DNA of 64,000 nucleotides, taken from Tenacibaculum larymnensis (GTDB taxonomy: Bacteria > Bacteroidota > Bacteroidia > Flavobacteriales > Flavobacteriaceae). A program made the translations under genes and the position numbers. Below, in pieces: positions 17,533-26,178 of this stretch. The notes beneath the pieces were generated by a model, which saw only the letters and a list, made by a program, of their open reading frames with translations, was not told the origin of the DNA and made no database searches. Location of the stretch: contig NZ_JAIWJY010000002.1 of assembly GCF_028829235.1 (NCBI RefSeq), positions 310,001 to 374,000 on the forward strand, written 5' to 3'. The number at the start of each line of letters is the position of its first letter. Positions within the stretch are counted from its first letter, which is position 1.

Positions 17533-18303
17533 ATGAAGTCTAATAGAAGTAATATTAAATCAATAAACAGTATAATTTTTAAAGAAAATAAGTTTTCTTC
17601 TGAAGAGGAAGAAGGGTGGAGTAGAGTTTATGTTGATTTAAATGAGTATAAGAATTCGAAAACTATATATACGGTATATTTTAGTCATGTATATTGTGAG
17701 TTGTTATACGAAATCTGTAAGGCTTTAGATATGCTATATCTTTTTTCTTTTGTCCCTCATGATTCAGTAATTGATGGGGTCATATTCTATGAAGAGAAAA
17801 CAAAAAAAGTTAAGAATAAAGAAGTAATAATTAGACAAAGTGCATATTTACAACACATAGTAAGGACTTATGAAAATAATGATTATAATATCTTTCATTC
17901 TAGATCAATTCATGCGATTTTTGCTTATGATGATATTAAAATTATTGAAATAGTTAGGAATGTTATTGTAGAGTTCTTGATAAAGGGTTCAAGTTCTGGG
18001 ATTTCAGAAAATGCTAGGGCTTTTATAGAGAATACAGCAGAAGCACTAAAAGTAAAGAAAGAGAATGATTTTTTAATACAAGATAAACCTTCAAGTAAAG
18101 AAGTGGTTGAGGTTACAAAATACATTCAGCCAGTTATGGGTGAAGAGTTGTTAACTCGAAATGAAGCAAAAAACTTTCTTAAAATAAGCTTCCCAACATT
18201 GAGAGATTGGACGAAGAAAGGTAAGATTAAATCGTACGGAATGGAAGGTAGGGTATATTATAAGAAAAATGAAATATTAGACCTACTTGAAGAGTTGAAG
18301 TAG
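17533..18303 (+). CDS. Protein with C-terminal excisionase/MerR-like helix-turn-helix
   Basis: From ATG 17533 this encodes 256 residues; an in-frame ATG at 17491 would add 14. I prefer 17533 because a TACTTTTG -7-like box at about 17502-17509 lies just ahead of it. The last ~55 residues form a winged-helix DNA-binding domain like those of small excisionases (LLTRNEAKNFLKISFPTLRDW, then KGKIKSYGMEGRVYYKK). The N-terminal ~180 residues are unrecognised. It lies 90 bp from the distal att site at the right end of region 1, a usual place for a recombination-directionality or regulatory gene. Confidence 0.6.
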   Translation: MKSNRSNIKSINSIIFKENKFSSEEEEGWSRVYVDLNEYKNSKTIYTVYFSHVYCELLYEICKALDMLYLFSFVPHDSVIDGVIFYEEKTKKVKNKEVIIRQSAYLQHIVRTYENNDYNIFHSRSIHAIFAYDDIKIIEIVRNVIVEFLIKGSSSGISENARAFIENTAEALKVKKENDFLIQDKPSSKEVVEVTKYIQPVMGEELLTRNEAKNFLKISFPTLRDWTKKGKIKSYGMEGRVYYKKNEILDLLEELK

Positions 18304-18350
18304 TATTTATTTGATAAAGCTGACTAAATGCTAGCTAAAAAATAAACAAA

Positions 18351-18390
18351 AAAACCTTAACTATCTTGTTTTTAGATCGTTAAGGTTTTT
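18351..18390. terminator. Bidirectional terminator beside the distal att site
   Basis: Arms AAAACCTTAAC (18351-18361) and GTTAAGGTTTT (18379-18389) flank a 17-base loop, and T/A runs on both sides allow use in either direction. Its position against the att core mirrors the terminator at 35391-35424 beside ssrA, so it may be the former ssrA terminator displaced by integration. Confidence 0.75.
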
Positions 18391-18392
18391 AG

Positions 18393-18408
18393 TTGTGGAG
18401 ACGCCGAG
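18393..18408. other. Distal attachment site (att core) of the ssrA-integrated element
   Basis: TTGTGGAGACGCCGAG is identical to 35423-35438, the 3' end of ssrA (acceptor stem on the minus strand). Beyond the 16 bp the similarity fades (TATTGAACT here, AATCGAACT at ssrA). The pair delimits a 17.0 kb element with its integrase just inside this end. Confidence 0.88.
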
Positions 18409-18482
18409 TATTGAACTTTCTTTTTTCTATTATAACTTAAAAAAACATTTAGCTTTAAATGTGTTGATTTTGTGGGAATTGT

Positions 18483-18490
18483 TATATTTG
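18483..18490 (+). promoter_or_regulatory. Candidate -7 box of the integrase promoter
   Basis: TATATTTG (TAnnTTTG consensus) lies 73 bp before the integrase ATG, with a TTG at 18464-18466 as a possible -33 element. It lies between the att core and the arm-type site, so integrase binding could repress it. Confidence 0.5.
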
Positions 18491-18528
18491 TTTAAACTTA
18501 AAAGTTATGTTTAAGTATAACATTTTAG

Positions 18529-18547
18529 ACACCAAAAACGACACCTA
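18529..18547 (+). other. Left arm-type integrase binding site (candidate)
   Basis: ACACCAAAAACGACACCTA matches 35363-35381 at 18 of 19 positions in the same orientation. Each copy contains ACACC twice. One copy inside each end of the element, 120 and 42 bp from the cores, is how arm-type sites of tyrosine integrases are arranged. Confidence 0.7.
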
Positions 18548-18562
18548 TTTGTTTTTAGCGCT

Positions 18563-19810
18563 ATGAAATATTCTTTCAGATTAAAATATCCAAATCAGGA
18601 TAAAGAGACTCTTATATTCTTTAGAACTTCCTTTAAAAATGAAGGTAAAACATTTGTATACTCTACAGGAGAGAAGATAGAACCTAAATATTGGGATTTT
18701 AAAAACAAAATGCCTTTGACCAGGGGAAAGACTTCCAAGTTCTCAAAAAGCATCAAAATGCAACTTGATAGACATTCTAATTTGTTTATGGAAACAGTTA
18801 GTTTGTATAAAAAAATGAAGGAAGAATTAACTTCTAAAACATTAAAAAAAGTATTTGATGAAGAGTTCAAGAAAACTTCTGGTGTAGCAAATAATTTTTT
18901 TGAAGCATATAACAATTTTACTACTGAAAAAATCAAAAAAAAGGAATGGTCAGCTTCAACGATAAAGCGTTACAAAAACATTAAAAATATCTTAGAAAAC
19001 TTTCAAAAAGCAAAGAACTATAAATTGACATTCAGTAATATAAATGACAAGTTTTATAGCGAGTTTACTTCATACTGTCTTGATGATTTAGAACATATTA
19101 ATAATACATTTTCTAGAAATGTAGGCTTGTTCAAAACATTTATGTATTGGGCTTTAAATAATAAATATACTTATAACAATAGCTTTGTTGGTTTTAAAAA
19201 ATTAGATAAAGTAATTACACAACAGGTAGCTTTAACTTTAGAAGATTTAGAGAGTCTACTTGTATATGATTTGAAGTCTGAAAGACTTGAAAAAGTTAGA
19301 GATGTATTTGTTTTTGCCTGTGTAACAGGAATGAGATTTGGAGAGCTCTCATTGATAAAAAAAAGTAATGTTACTGATAATTATATCATTTTAAAAGAAG
19401 ATAAGGACAGTTCTAAAATAGCAAGAGAAATTCCTTTGAGTAATATTTCAAAGTATCTTTTGAAAAAATATGATTACAAACTTCCATTGATAGCTAATCA
19501 AAAACAAAATAAGTATATAAAAGAAGTGTTCGAAAAAATGGGCTACACTAATCTTGTAGAGAAAGTTACAACAAAAGGGAAAGAAAATATAAAAGAAGAA
19601 ATGGCTTTTTATGATAGAATAAGTACTCATACAGCTAGAAGAACTTTTATTACAATGATGAAGAGGCAAGGAAAGAGTGATAAGCTTATAGCATCAATTA
19701 CCGGGCATAAAGATATGAAAACGCTGAACCAATATTATCAGGTTAGTGATTCAGAGAAAAAAGAAGCAGTTGACCAGGTGTTTAATATAGGATTTGAGAA
19801 TAAAAAATAA
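18563..19810 (+). CDS. int: Tyrosine integrase of the ssrA element
   Basis: This 415-residue protein has the three-part layout of Bacteroidota element integrases. Residues 1-90 are an arm-binding N-terminal domain (EPKYWDFKNKMPL segment), 110-205 a SAM-like core-binding domain, and 215-410 the catalytic domain. Catalytic residues are visible: Arg in TGMRFGEL near 255, HTARR near 355, GHKDM near 380 and Tyr in NQYYQ near 390. It reads away from the att site 155 bp upstream and is followed 8 bp later by a membrane-protein gene. It should catalyse integration into and excision from the 3' end of ssrA. Confidence 0.95.
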   Translation: MKYSFRLKYPNQDKETLIFFRTSFKNEGKTFVYSTGEKIEPKYWDFKNKMPLTRGKTSKFSKSIKMQLDRHSNLFMETVSLYKKMKEELTSKTLKKVFDEEFKKTSGVANNFFEAYNNFTTEKIKKKEWSASTIKRYKNIKNILENFQKAKNYKLTFSNINDKFYSEFTSYCLDDLEHINNTFSRNVGLFKTFMYWALNNKYTYNNSFVGFKKLDKVITQQVALTLEDLESLLVYDLKSERLEKVRDVFVFACVTGMRFGELSLIKKSNVTDNYIILKEDKDSSKIAREIPLSNISKYLLKKYDYKLPLIANQKQNKYIKEVFEKMGYTNLVEKVTTKGKENIKEEMAFYDRISTHTARRTFITMMKRQGKSDKLIASITGHKDMKTLNQYYQVSDSEKKEAVDQVFNIGFENKK

Positions 19811-19818
19811 TTTAAAGC

Positions 19819-20550
19819 ATGAAAAAGATAGCTCTATTTCTTAATACATTTTTTGATTTATTTGGTATACTAGTATACAAGATTATGGATTTACAAAAAG
19901 GAATAAAAAAACAGTTTCTTAAGAAGCAATTATATATTGTATTAATTCCTTTCATCTTAATACTAATGTTAGTTTTTGGTGAAGCCTTCAAAAAAGTTTT
20001 TTTGGTAAATAATATTTTTTTAATATTAATATGGGGTGTAATAGAGGTTTTAGCTTTGCTATTAATCTTAATATTATTAAAAATATTACTAGAAGAGATT
20101 TTTCCTAACTATTTTACAGAATCTAAGTTTAAGAAACAGCTTTCAAGGCTTGAAGATAAGCATTATCCTAAGACGGAAAGAGAGAAAGAAGAGGAAGTAA
20201 ATGAATTTAAAGATCTTTTCAAAGAAGGTTTGTATGAAGAGTTTGTAGATAAAATTAATAAGACAGATCTCGTTAATAGAAATGGTAAATGGAAGGGAGC
20301 TAAGTATGGGATTGCTGTTTTGTATTTTAAATTAAAAAATAACGATTACTTAATAAACAATTTCAAAAACAAAAAAAGGTTCCATAACTTAACAATAGAG
20401 TTTTTTAAACATGATAGGGACGTATATTCTTTTTTTTCTAAAAAAGAGTATATAATTAACAGTATAAATGATATTAATGAGAAACAGATGCTTCAAAGTA
20501 ATGCTGAAAAATTCTACCTTAATGAGCTTGGGTTTATAGGGGATAAATAA
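19819..20550 (+). CDS. Membrane protein of unknown function
   Basis: This 243-residue protein has two or three hydrophobic segments in its first half (about 38-58 IVLIPFILILMLVFG, about 68-95 LILIWGVIEVLALLLILILL). A charged cytoplasmic-looking C-terminal half follows (KTEREKEEEVNEFKDLF). It begins 8 bp after the integrase and so is probably co-transcribed with it. I do not recognise a family. Confidence 0.55.
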   Translation: MKKIALFLNTFFDLFGILVYKIMDLQKGIKKQFLKKQLYIVLIPFILILMLVFGEAFKKVFLVNNIFLILIWGVIEVLALLLILILLKILLEEIFPNYFTESKFKKQLSRLEDKHYPKTEREKEEEVNEFKDLFKEGLYEEFVDKINKTDLVNRNGKWKGAKYGIAVLYFKLKNNDYLINNFKNKKRFHNLTIEFFKHDRDVYSFFSKKEYIINSINDINEKQMLQSNAEKFYLNELGFIGDK

Positions 20551-20657
20551 TGTTAATTTCAAGTTCAATTTCATTCAATTGAATTAATTGAATTGAAAAA
20601 AGCGTTAAAAACAACGATTTAGCTTCAAGTTTGCAATGAATCAAAAACGTTGCAATA

Positions 20658-20930
20658 ATGGATAATCCGTTCGAAAAAATTAATTTACAACTAGAGAAAA
20701 TTTGTATTTCATTAGAAGAATTAAAAGAAGTAAATAAAATTGATAATAACGATAAAATTTACTCAGTTACTGAAGCTTCTTTGATATCTAAATGTTCCAA
20801 ACAGACAATAAGGAATCTTGTTAAAAAAGGTAAGATAAAAGCAACTCGTATGGGGAGAAAAATACTTATTCCTCATAGCGAGCTATTTAATCCTATGAAT
20901 GATGTTAAATCATTAAAATACAAAAGATAG
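20658..20930 (+). CDS. Excisionase-like helix-turn-helix protein
   Basis: This 90-residue protein has a MerR/Xis-type winged helix at residues 34-80: YSVTEASLISKCSKQTIRNL, then KKGKIKATRMGRKILIP. Such proteins in Bacteroidota mobile elements act as recombination-directionality factors or regulators. It ends 6 bp before the replication initiator gene, so the two form one unit. An AT-rich palindromic stretch (TTCAATTGAATTAATTGAATTGAA region, 20570-20596) lies upstream and may be its binding site. Confidence 0.8.
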   Translation: MDNPFEKINLQLEKICISLEELKEVNKIDNNDKIYSVTEASLISKCSKQTIRNLVKKGKIKATRMGRKILIPHSELFNPMNDVKSLKYKR

Positions 20931-20936
20931 TTTGTT

Positions 20937-22025
20937 ATGGAGCTGCGTAATAAATACTTGAATCAAGCTAACTTTTTTACTAGAAGTGTGTTTAAATTAG
21001 ATAAGGAAATTCATAAGGATATTGTCTATTTAATTCAAAGTAAAATAGATTTTTTTGGAACACCAAAGGATAATATTAGTATCTCATTTAACGATTATTT
21101 AGAGGCTAAAAGTATATCAAAGAATGATACTTATTCTTTTTCTGAGTTTCACAAATTCGCAGACGAAATTAAAAAAGTTGGAGGAGCATTTTATAATAAT
21201 ATAAATAATTCATTTATATCATTCAATATAGTGGATAATGTACAAGTCGATTCAGAGAACTCTGAAACATTAAAAATTGAACTTGGTAAATTTGGTAAAA
21301 TCTTCTTTTTCAAAGAAAATTTAGTTAATTACATTAAAGATATTACGCCTAAAGGAAAAAGATTAAAGTATATAGGTCACACTCAAATTGAAAACTCCTC
21401 ATTTAGAATTAAAGGTATTCGACGAAAGAAATTTTTTGAGATAATTTCTCAATTTAAAAATACTGGATTTTGTAAGATTTCTTTTAAGGAACTTAAGATG
21501 TATTTAGGTTATATTGAATTAGTCGATAAATCAACGTTAAAACCTTTAAAAGAGCAAGATCAGCTAAAATTTATATTCATTTCTCAGGATAAATTTGAAT
21601 TCAAAGATAATTGTCCAAGATATAGTCATTTTGAAAGAGATTTTTTGCGTCCTGCAATAAACTCAATTAATGGTGATATAAGTAATGATATTAATAATTT
21701 GAAAATTTCTAAGAAAACAAAGACGGGAAGAAAGATAACTCATTTAGAGTTTAGGTTTAATGCCTTAGGTAAAGATCTAACTGATGATGAGCTGAAATGT
21801 TTAGAGTTTTTTATAGAATGTAATTTGGATAAAGAGCAAGTAATCTTTTTGATTAAAAGAATTGGATATCAAGAGATGTATGGTCGCTGGATGAGGAATG
21901 TTGATAGAAAGGTTTACGATAATGACAAACTAGCTAAGTTTTATGAGCGAAAATCTCAAAAAGAGATTAAGAATATCTCGGGGTATTTATACCAAGTTTT
22001 ATTTCCTGAATTAAAAAAGGGCTAG
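20937..22025 (+). CDS. rep: Rep_3-family replication initiator
   Basis: This 362-residue protein has the two winged-helix domains of plasmid Rep_3 initiators. The N-terminal part starts LRNKYLNQANFFTRS; the C-terminal part contains YSHFERDFLRPAINSING and then KTKTGRKITHLEFRF, the conserved second-domain motif. These initiators bind iterons and load replication proteins. A block of about ten iterons begins 26 bp after its stop, which strongly supports the call. The element therefore probably replicates after excision. Confidence 0.88.
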   Translation: MELRNKYLNQANFFTRSVFKLDKEIHKDIVYLIQSKIDFFGTPKDNISISFNDYLEAKSISKNDTYSFSEFHKFADEIKKVGGAFYNNINNSFISFNIVDNVQVDSENSETLKIELGKFGKIFFFKENLVNYIKDITPKGKRLKYIGHTQIENSSFRIKGIRRKKFFEIISQFKNTGFCKISFKELKMYLGYIELVDKSTLKPLKEQDQLKFIFISQDKFEFKDNCPRYSHFERDFLRPAINSINGDISNDINNLKISKKTKTGRKITHLEFRFNALGKDLTDDELKCLEFFIECNLDKEQVIFLIKRIGYQEMYGRWMRNVDRKVYDNDKLAKFYERKSQKEIKNISGYLYQVLFPELKKG

Positions 22026-22050
22026 AAAACATCTATTTTAAATATAAAAT

Positions 22051-22300
22051 TTAAGGACAAAGCCTCACAGTTTAAGGATATAACCTCACAGGTTAAGGAT
22101 ACAACCTCATACTTCAAGGATATAACCTCACATATTAAGGATGCAGCCTCATAGTTTAATAGAATTAATTCATGTCTTAGCAAATGATTAAGGATATCGA
22201 CTCATACTTTAAGGATATAAACTCACATATTCAGGATGTAACCTCATAGTTTGTTAAGGATGTACTCTCACAAAAGATAAAGGACTTACCCTCACACTTA
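22051..22300 (+). repeat. Iteron array, candidate replication origin of the element
   Basis: About ten direct copies of a TTAAGGATATAACCTCACA-type unit recur mostly at a 21 bp period, each keeping AAGGA...CTCA. The run is broken once by about 37 bp of unrelated sequence at roughly 22154-22190. It follows the Rep_3 gene directly. The remaining sequence up to the primase gene at 22419 is AT-rich and may be the unwinding region. Spacers are too short and the units too similar throughout for this to be a CRISPR array. Confidence 0.85.
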
Positions 22301-22418
22301 TCCTAAGTTTGACCTTTAATAGTAAGGTGTTCAGAGTGCTGAAAATACTACTGTTAAATAATTAAAAAGAAAAATAACTACAGTAGTTTATAATGTCAAA
22401 TTTTTAAAAAAATTACTA

Positions 22419-23285
22419 ATGAAAAAAGAAAAATTTAACTGTCAAAAAGCAAAAAAGATGAATGTGTTGAGTATTGCTAGAAAATTAAATTTAAAACAGA
22501 GCAAACAGAAGGGAAGTGAAGTTTGGTTTTTTTATGGAAATGAAAAAACAGCATCTTTAAAAGTGGATATTCGTAAGAATGTATGGTATAATTTTTCTCA
22601 GGGTATAGGAGGGAATACGCTTGATTTAGTGGTTCATATTTTAAACTGTTCTGTTTCTGAAGCTCTTGGTCATTTAAATATTTTAAATGGATCTTTTTCC
22701 TTTCATCAGCAAGTTAATGATAGAGAGACTAGAAAAGAAGAGGTGAATTATATTATTAAAAGAGTACTACCTCTTAATCATGTGGCATTATTGGATTATT
22801 TATCTTCAAGAAAGGTTGATTTTGATATAGCAAAGAAATACTGTAAAGAGATTTATTATTCTCTAAATGATAAAAATTATTTTGCTATAGCTTTTGTAAA
22901 TGATTCTAAAGGGTATGCTATTAGGAATAAATTTTTCAAGGGGTGTTTACTTAAACAAGATATTTCAACCATTAAAAATGCAAGTTCTCGAGTTTGTTTA
23001 TTTGAAGGCTTCATTAATTTTCTTTCTTATTTAACTATTTATAAAAACGAAACTTTAAATGATGATTTTATTGTTTTAAACTCAACTTCCTTAGTAGATA
23101 AAGCAATAGGAGAATTGAAAGAGTATAGTGATGTTTACTGCTACTTTGATAATGATAACTCAGGAAAAAAGGCTATGGAGTTAATTTCAAAGGTTCATGA
23201 AAAAGTTATGGATTGTAGTGAGTTTTATAAAGGGTTTAATGATCTAAACGAATATTTAACTTCAATAAACAATGAAAGGCATTAA
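22419..23285 (+). CDS. Toprim-domain DNA primase-like protein
   Basis: This 288-residue protein has an N-terminal CHC2-like region (residues 8-90; NFSQGIGGNTLDLV is the typical conserved block) in which most zinc cysteines are missing. A Toprim domain follows, with the catalytic Glu in LFEGFINF near 193 and the DxDxxG-type motif YFDNDNSGKKA near 243. Such compact primases are standard in Bacteroidota mobilizable and conjugative elements and prime the complementary strand after transfer or during replication. It sits between the iterons and the relaxase. Confidence 0.8.
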   Translation: MKKEKFNCQKAKKMNVLSIARKLNLKQSKQKGSEVWFFYGNEKTASLKVDIRKNVWYNFSQGIGGNTLDLVVHILNCSVSEALGHLNILNGSFSFHQQVNDRETRKEEVNYIIKRVLPLNHVALLDYLSSRKVDFDIAKKYCKEIYYSLNDKNYFAIAFVNDSKGYAIRNKFFKGCLLKQDISTIKNASSRVCLFEGFINFLSYLTIYKNETLNDDFIVLNSTSLVDKAIGELKEYSDVYCYFDNDNSGKKAMELISKVHEKVMDCSEFYKGFNDLNEYLTSINNERH

Positions 23286-23318
23286 AAAGCTTTTAGCTGT
23301 GTGTTTCAACATAAATTC

Positions 23319-23376
23319 TTTTCATTTTCTGTAATCACAGAAAAAAAGATACACCTGATTATATAGTGCGATACAA
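23319..23376 (+). other. Candidate origin of transfer upstream of the relaxase
   Basis: The 115 bp before the relaxase gene holds TATAGTGCGATA (23362-23373), which resembles the TAGTGTG/TTA nick region of pMV158, the MOBV prototype. An A/T-rich block (TTTTCATTTTCTGTAATCAC, starting at 23319) precedes it and is nearly repeated at 32180-32209. MOBV oriT sites usually lie just upstream of the relaxase gene. This is a resemblance, not a proven site. Confidence 0.35.
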
Positions 23377-23400
23377 AAACAATTCAAAAGAAATATAAAT

Positions 23401-24054
23401 ATGAGTTATGCAGTAATGCGTTGCATGAAGATAAAAAGCAACATGAATGGTATTGGGAAACATATTGATCGCTCATACAATGGCGAGACAATTTCACCAC
23501 AAAATGCAAATCCAAAAGAAGTAAGTAAAAATGTTCATTGGGACGATAAAGGAAATGCTTATAGTCAAAAAGAATGGACAGCCTATACAAAAGATAATCC
23601 TCTACAAAAAAGAGTAAATGATAAGATAAGAGAACGATATAAGCTTGATAAGAAAATCAGAAAAGATGCTGTGAAAGCTATTGAATATATTTTTTCTTCA
23701 GATCATGAAAAGATGAATGAGATATTCAAGGATGAAAATTTATATAAATCATGGATGGCGGATAATAAGAAGTTTGTTTCTGATATCTACGGAGAAGATA
23801 ATATAGTTTCTATGCATCTACATTCTGATGAAAAAACATATCACTGTGAGGTTGTGGTAACACCAATAACTGAAGATGGTAGATTAAGTGCAAAAGAATT
23901 TATAGATGGGAAAAAAGACTTGTCAAATCAACAAACAGCGTACGCTGAAATGATGAAAAAATACGGAATGGAAAGAGGAGAGTTAGGTTCGACAGCAAAA
24001 CATAGAAAACCAAATCAATATAATAAAACACAGAACTATGAAAGGAATCATTAG
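23401..24054 (+). CDS. mob: MOBV (Pre/MobM-type) relaxase, short form
   Basis: This 217-residue protein begins MSYAVMRCMKIKS, the typical Pre/Mob start. It carries motif HLHSDEKTYH near residues 138-147, equivalent to the H-DE-TPHxH metal-binding motif of MOBV relaxases, here with Tyr instead of Pro and Cys-Glu after the second His. That relaxase domain nicks oriT and leads the transferred strand. Typical members have 300-450 residues, so the C-terminal region is short or missing. The coupling-protein gene overlaps its end by 17 bp. Confidence 0.8.
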   Translation: MSYAVMRCMKIKSNMNGIGKHIDRSYNGETISPQNANPKEVSKNVHWDDKGNAYSQKEWTAYTKDNPLQKRVNDKIRERYKLDKKIRKDAVKAIEYIFSSDHEKMNEIFKDENLYKSWMADNKKFVSDIYGEDNIVSMHLHSDEKTYHCEVVVTPITEDGRLSAKEFIDGKKDLSNQQTAYAEMMKKYGMERGELGSTAKHRKPNQYNKTQNYERNH

Positions 24055-25501
24055 TATAATTATTATTCTAATAATAGTTTATAGAATAATTAAGAGTAGG
24101 AATTTAAAGCTTTTGGATATTGTAAAAGGGAAATTTGAAAATACTGATTTTTATCTTAAAGGTCGTTCGAAAAAATATTACATAAATAACCTGAATAAAG
24201 GAGCTATAGCTATAGGAGGGGCAGGGAGTGGTAAGACATACTCATTCATAATTCCATTAATAGCTTACATGATTAAATATAGAGGGTGTTTGATCTTAGA
24301 TCCAAAAGGAGAGCTTACTCCTTTGATTAATAAAGAAAGTAAAAAATGGGGAAAGCCGGTTTTAAACTTTTCATTAGATGAGAATTATGATAAACTAAAT
24401 CCTCTAACTTTATGTAATGATAAAAATGATATAATTGATTTTTCTAATTATTTTTTATCAGGTATTGTGGGTATTCCTAAAGATGATAATGCAAAATACT
24501 TTTTCAATTCAGCAAAAAGTGTTCTAACAGGAGTTATTATTTTTCTTAGAAATAGAGATGAGAGATTTTCAACTATACCTCATATCGTAGCGCTTTTTTT
24601 AACCGTTAGTGCTGAAGAGTTAATTATGTTGTTGTCTTCAGATCAAGAAGCATCAAGAAGCGCAACAATCTTAAAAACTGTAAAAAAAGATCCTAAGTTA
24701 TTAGGGAGTATTCTTTCCACATTTACAGCTTTTTTCAGTTCATTGGACACTCCAAAAATCTTTAGAAACCTAGTAACTGATGAAAGTATAAAGTTACCTA
24801 ATGATCTTGAATCTCCAAATGTCATAAACCTTGTGTTTAATCTACAAAAGAGAGATTTATATAGTCCGATCTATAGTAGTATTGTTGGTTTAATCATAAA
24901 AAAAATGAATAAACCAGAACAACATGAAAGCGCTGTTATTTTAGATGAGTTCCCAGTGCTGAGTATTCCTAATTATGTTGATATTCCTGAAACTTCAAGG
25001 TCTAATAAAATAGCCAATATTTTAGCTATTCAAGATTTATCACAATTAATCACCAGATACGATGAGAATGTTGCTTCATCAATTATTTCAAACATGGGAA
25101 GTCAGTTTTTGTTTAGAACAACAAACCCTAAGACGTTGGCACATTTTGAAAAACTGTTAGGAGTAAGATTGGTTAAAGATATATCTAAAAACAAGTCGAC
25201 AGATTTATCATTCAAAACATCTAAAACAACTAGTTATAAGGAGAGAAATATTTTGAGAAATGAAAAGATTATCAAGTTTAAGCCAGGGGAATGTTTTGGG
25301 CTTATTTCTGAAGGGAATCATTCGTTTGTGGAAAACGATAGAGTGAACGGGAATCATTATTTAAAAAAGGATAAAGAACCTTTTAAATTGAAGCCAGGAG
25401 ATGATGATAGAAATATGTATGAAACCATATATCAAGATATAAAATACTTAGTAAGAGGAATCGGAGCTAAGGTAGAAGCACCACAAAAATTTAAACTATA
25501 A
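24038..25501 (+). CDS. VirD4/TraG-family type IV coupling protein
   Basis: This 487-residue protein has an N-terminal hydrophobic anchor (about residues 1-20, IISIIIILIIVYRII). Walker A GGAGSGKT lies near residue 60, then LILDPKGEL near 85, and the Walker B segment AVILDEFPVLSIP near 299. Coupling proteins are hexameric membrane ATPases that hand the relaxase-DNA complex to a mating channel. With no VirB/Tra mating-pore genes in the element, it should be mobilized by a co-resident conjugative system. The gene overlaps the relaxase end. Confidence 0.9.
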   Translation: MKGIISIIIILIIVYRIIKSRNLKLLDIVKGKFENTDFYLKGRSKKYYINNLNKGAIAIGGAGSGKTYSFIIPLIAYMIKYRGCLILDPKGELTPLINKESKKWGKPVLNFSLDENYDKLNPLTLCNDKNDIIDFSNYFLSGIVGIPKDDNAKYFFNSAKSVLTGVIIFLRNRDERFSTIPHIVALFLTVSAEELIMLLSSDQEASRSATILKTVKKDPKLLGSILSTFTAFFSSLDTPKIFRNLVTDESIKLPNDLESPNVINLVFNLQKRDLYSPIYSSIVGLIIKKMNKPEQHESAVILDEFPVLSIPNYVDIPETSRSNKIANILAIQDLSQLITRYDENVASSIISNMGSQFLFRTTNPKTLAHFEKLLGVRLVKDISKNKSTDLSFKTSKTTSYKERNILRNEKIIKFKPGECFGLISEGNHSFVENDRVNGNHYLKKDKEPFKLKPGDDDRNMYETIYQDIKYLVRGIGAKVEAPQKFKL

Positions 25502-25513
25502 AAAATAAATAAC

Positions 25514-26065
25514 ATGTCAGGAGTAAGTCTAATTTTAAAATTTGCAAAATATATAGTATTGATTATTGCTTTAATAATACTGTACTATTCAGTAGAGTTT
25601 TCAATAATAGCATTGAAAAAGAATGAGTATCAAAGTACCTTGGATTATGTATTCACATCATCATTAGTCTTTTACTTTTTAGGACTAGTAGTGCTTTATT
25701 TATACAGAAAGATAATAATTGATGATACTGTGATACAGGCTATTTTATGGACGATATTAATCAATGGAGTGTTAACAGTCGTTTTCTATCTAATAATAGC
25801 TTATATGGTCTTCCCAATGGCTGCATTGCCTTTTGAGATACCAGTAGAATATTTAAAAGGTTTTTCTCCTTCTTATGAGCAAGTCAACTTTCAAGACGGA
25901 ACAGTAACAACAATTAATCTAGATGTTCAAAAAGTAGTTTTTTCTTTTTGCATAGTAATGTTGTTTGTAACTGGTAGTATGTCATTCATGATCTACAAAT
26001 TATATAGGTATCGAGATTTATTAACTTTTAAAAACGTGTTTAGAAATGACTTAGAAGTACATTAA
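25514..26065 (+). CDS. Four-helix membrane protein of unknown function
   Basis: This 183-residue protein has four hydrophobic segments (about residues 10-32, 48-66, 74-100 and 138-158) and little soluble sequence. It begins 12 bp after the coupling protein, so it is probably in the same operon and may assist transfer or entry exclusion. I do not recognise a family. Confidence 0.6.
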   Translation: MSGVSLILKFAKYIVLIIALIILYYSVEFSIIALKKNEYQSTLDYVFTSSLVFYFLGLVVLYLYRKIIIDDTVIQAILWTILINGVLTVVFYLIIAYMVFPMAALPFEIPVEYLKGFSPSYEQVNFQDGTVTTINLDVQKVVFSFCIVMLFVTGSMSFMIYKLYRYRDLLTFKNVFRNDLEVH

Positions 26066-26111
26066 AGAGCAGGCAATCTATAAGATAGATTACCTACTAC
26101 ATTAAGAAATG

Positions 26112-26143
26112 ATATAAGCACAACCGCGAATTGTGTCTTATAT
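26112..26143. other. Hairpin in the leader of the beta-barrel gene
   Basis: ATATAAG/CACAA pair with TTGTG/CTTATAT around CCGCGAA, forming a 12 bp stem with one bulge. The sequence ACATTAAGAAATGATA occurs just before it (about 26100) and again around the gene's start codon (about 26169), so the leader is partly duplicated. Confidence 0.5.
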
Positions 26144-26178
26144 GAAACAAAATTAGTATTAAATTAAAACATTAAGAA

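Noticed and set aside
18393..18420. A tRNA or second tmRNA gene at the distal att site
   Set aside because: Only the 16 bp core and a few scattered bases match ssrA; no T-arm or acceptor partner can be formed.
22051..22300. CRISPR array
   Set aside because: The units are direct repeats at a 21 bp period with no unique 30 bp spacers and no cas genes, and they follow a Rep gene. They are iterons.
24054..25501. Complete conjugation (mating-pore) system in the element
   Set aside because: Only a relaxase and coupling protein are present; no VirB4, pilus or Tra structural genes appear, so the element is mobilizable, not self-transmissible.
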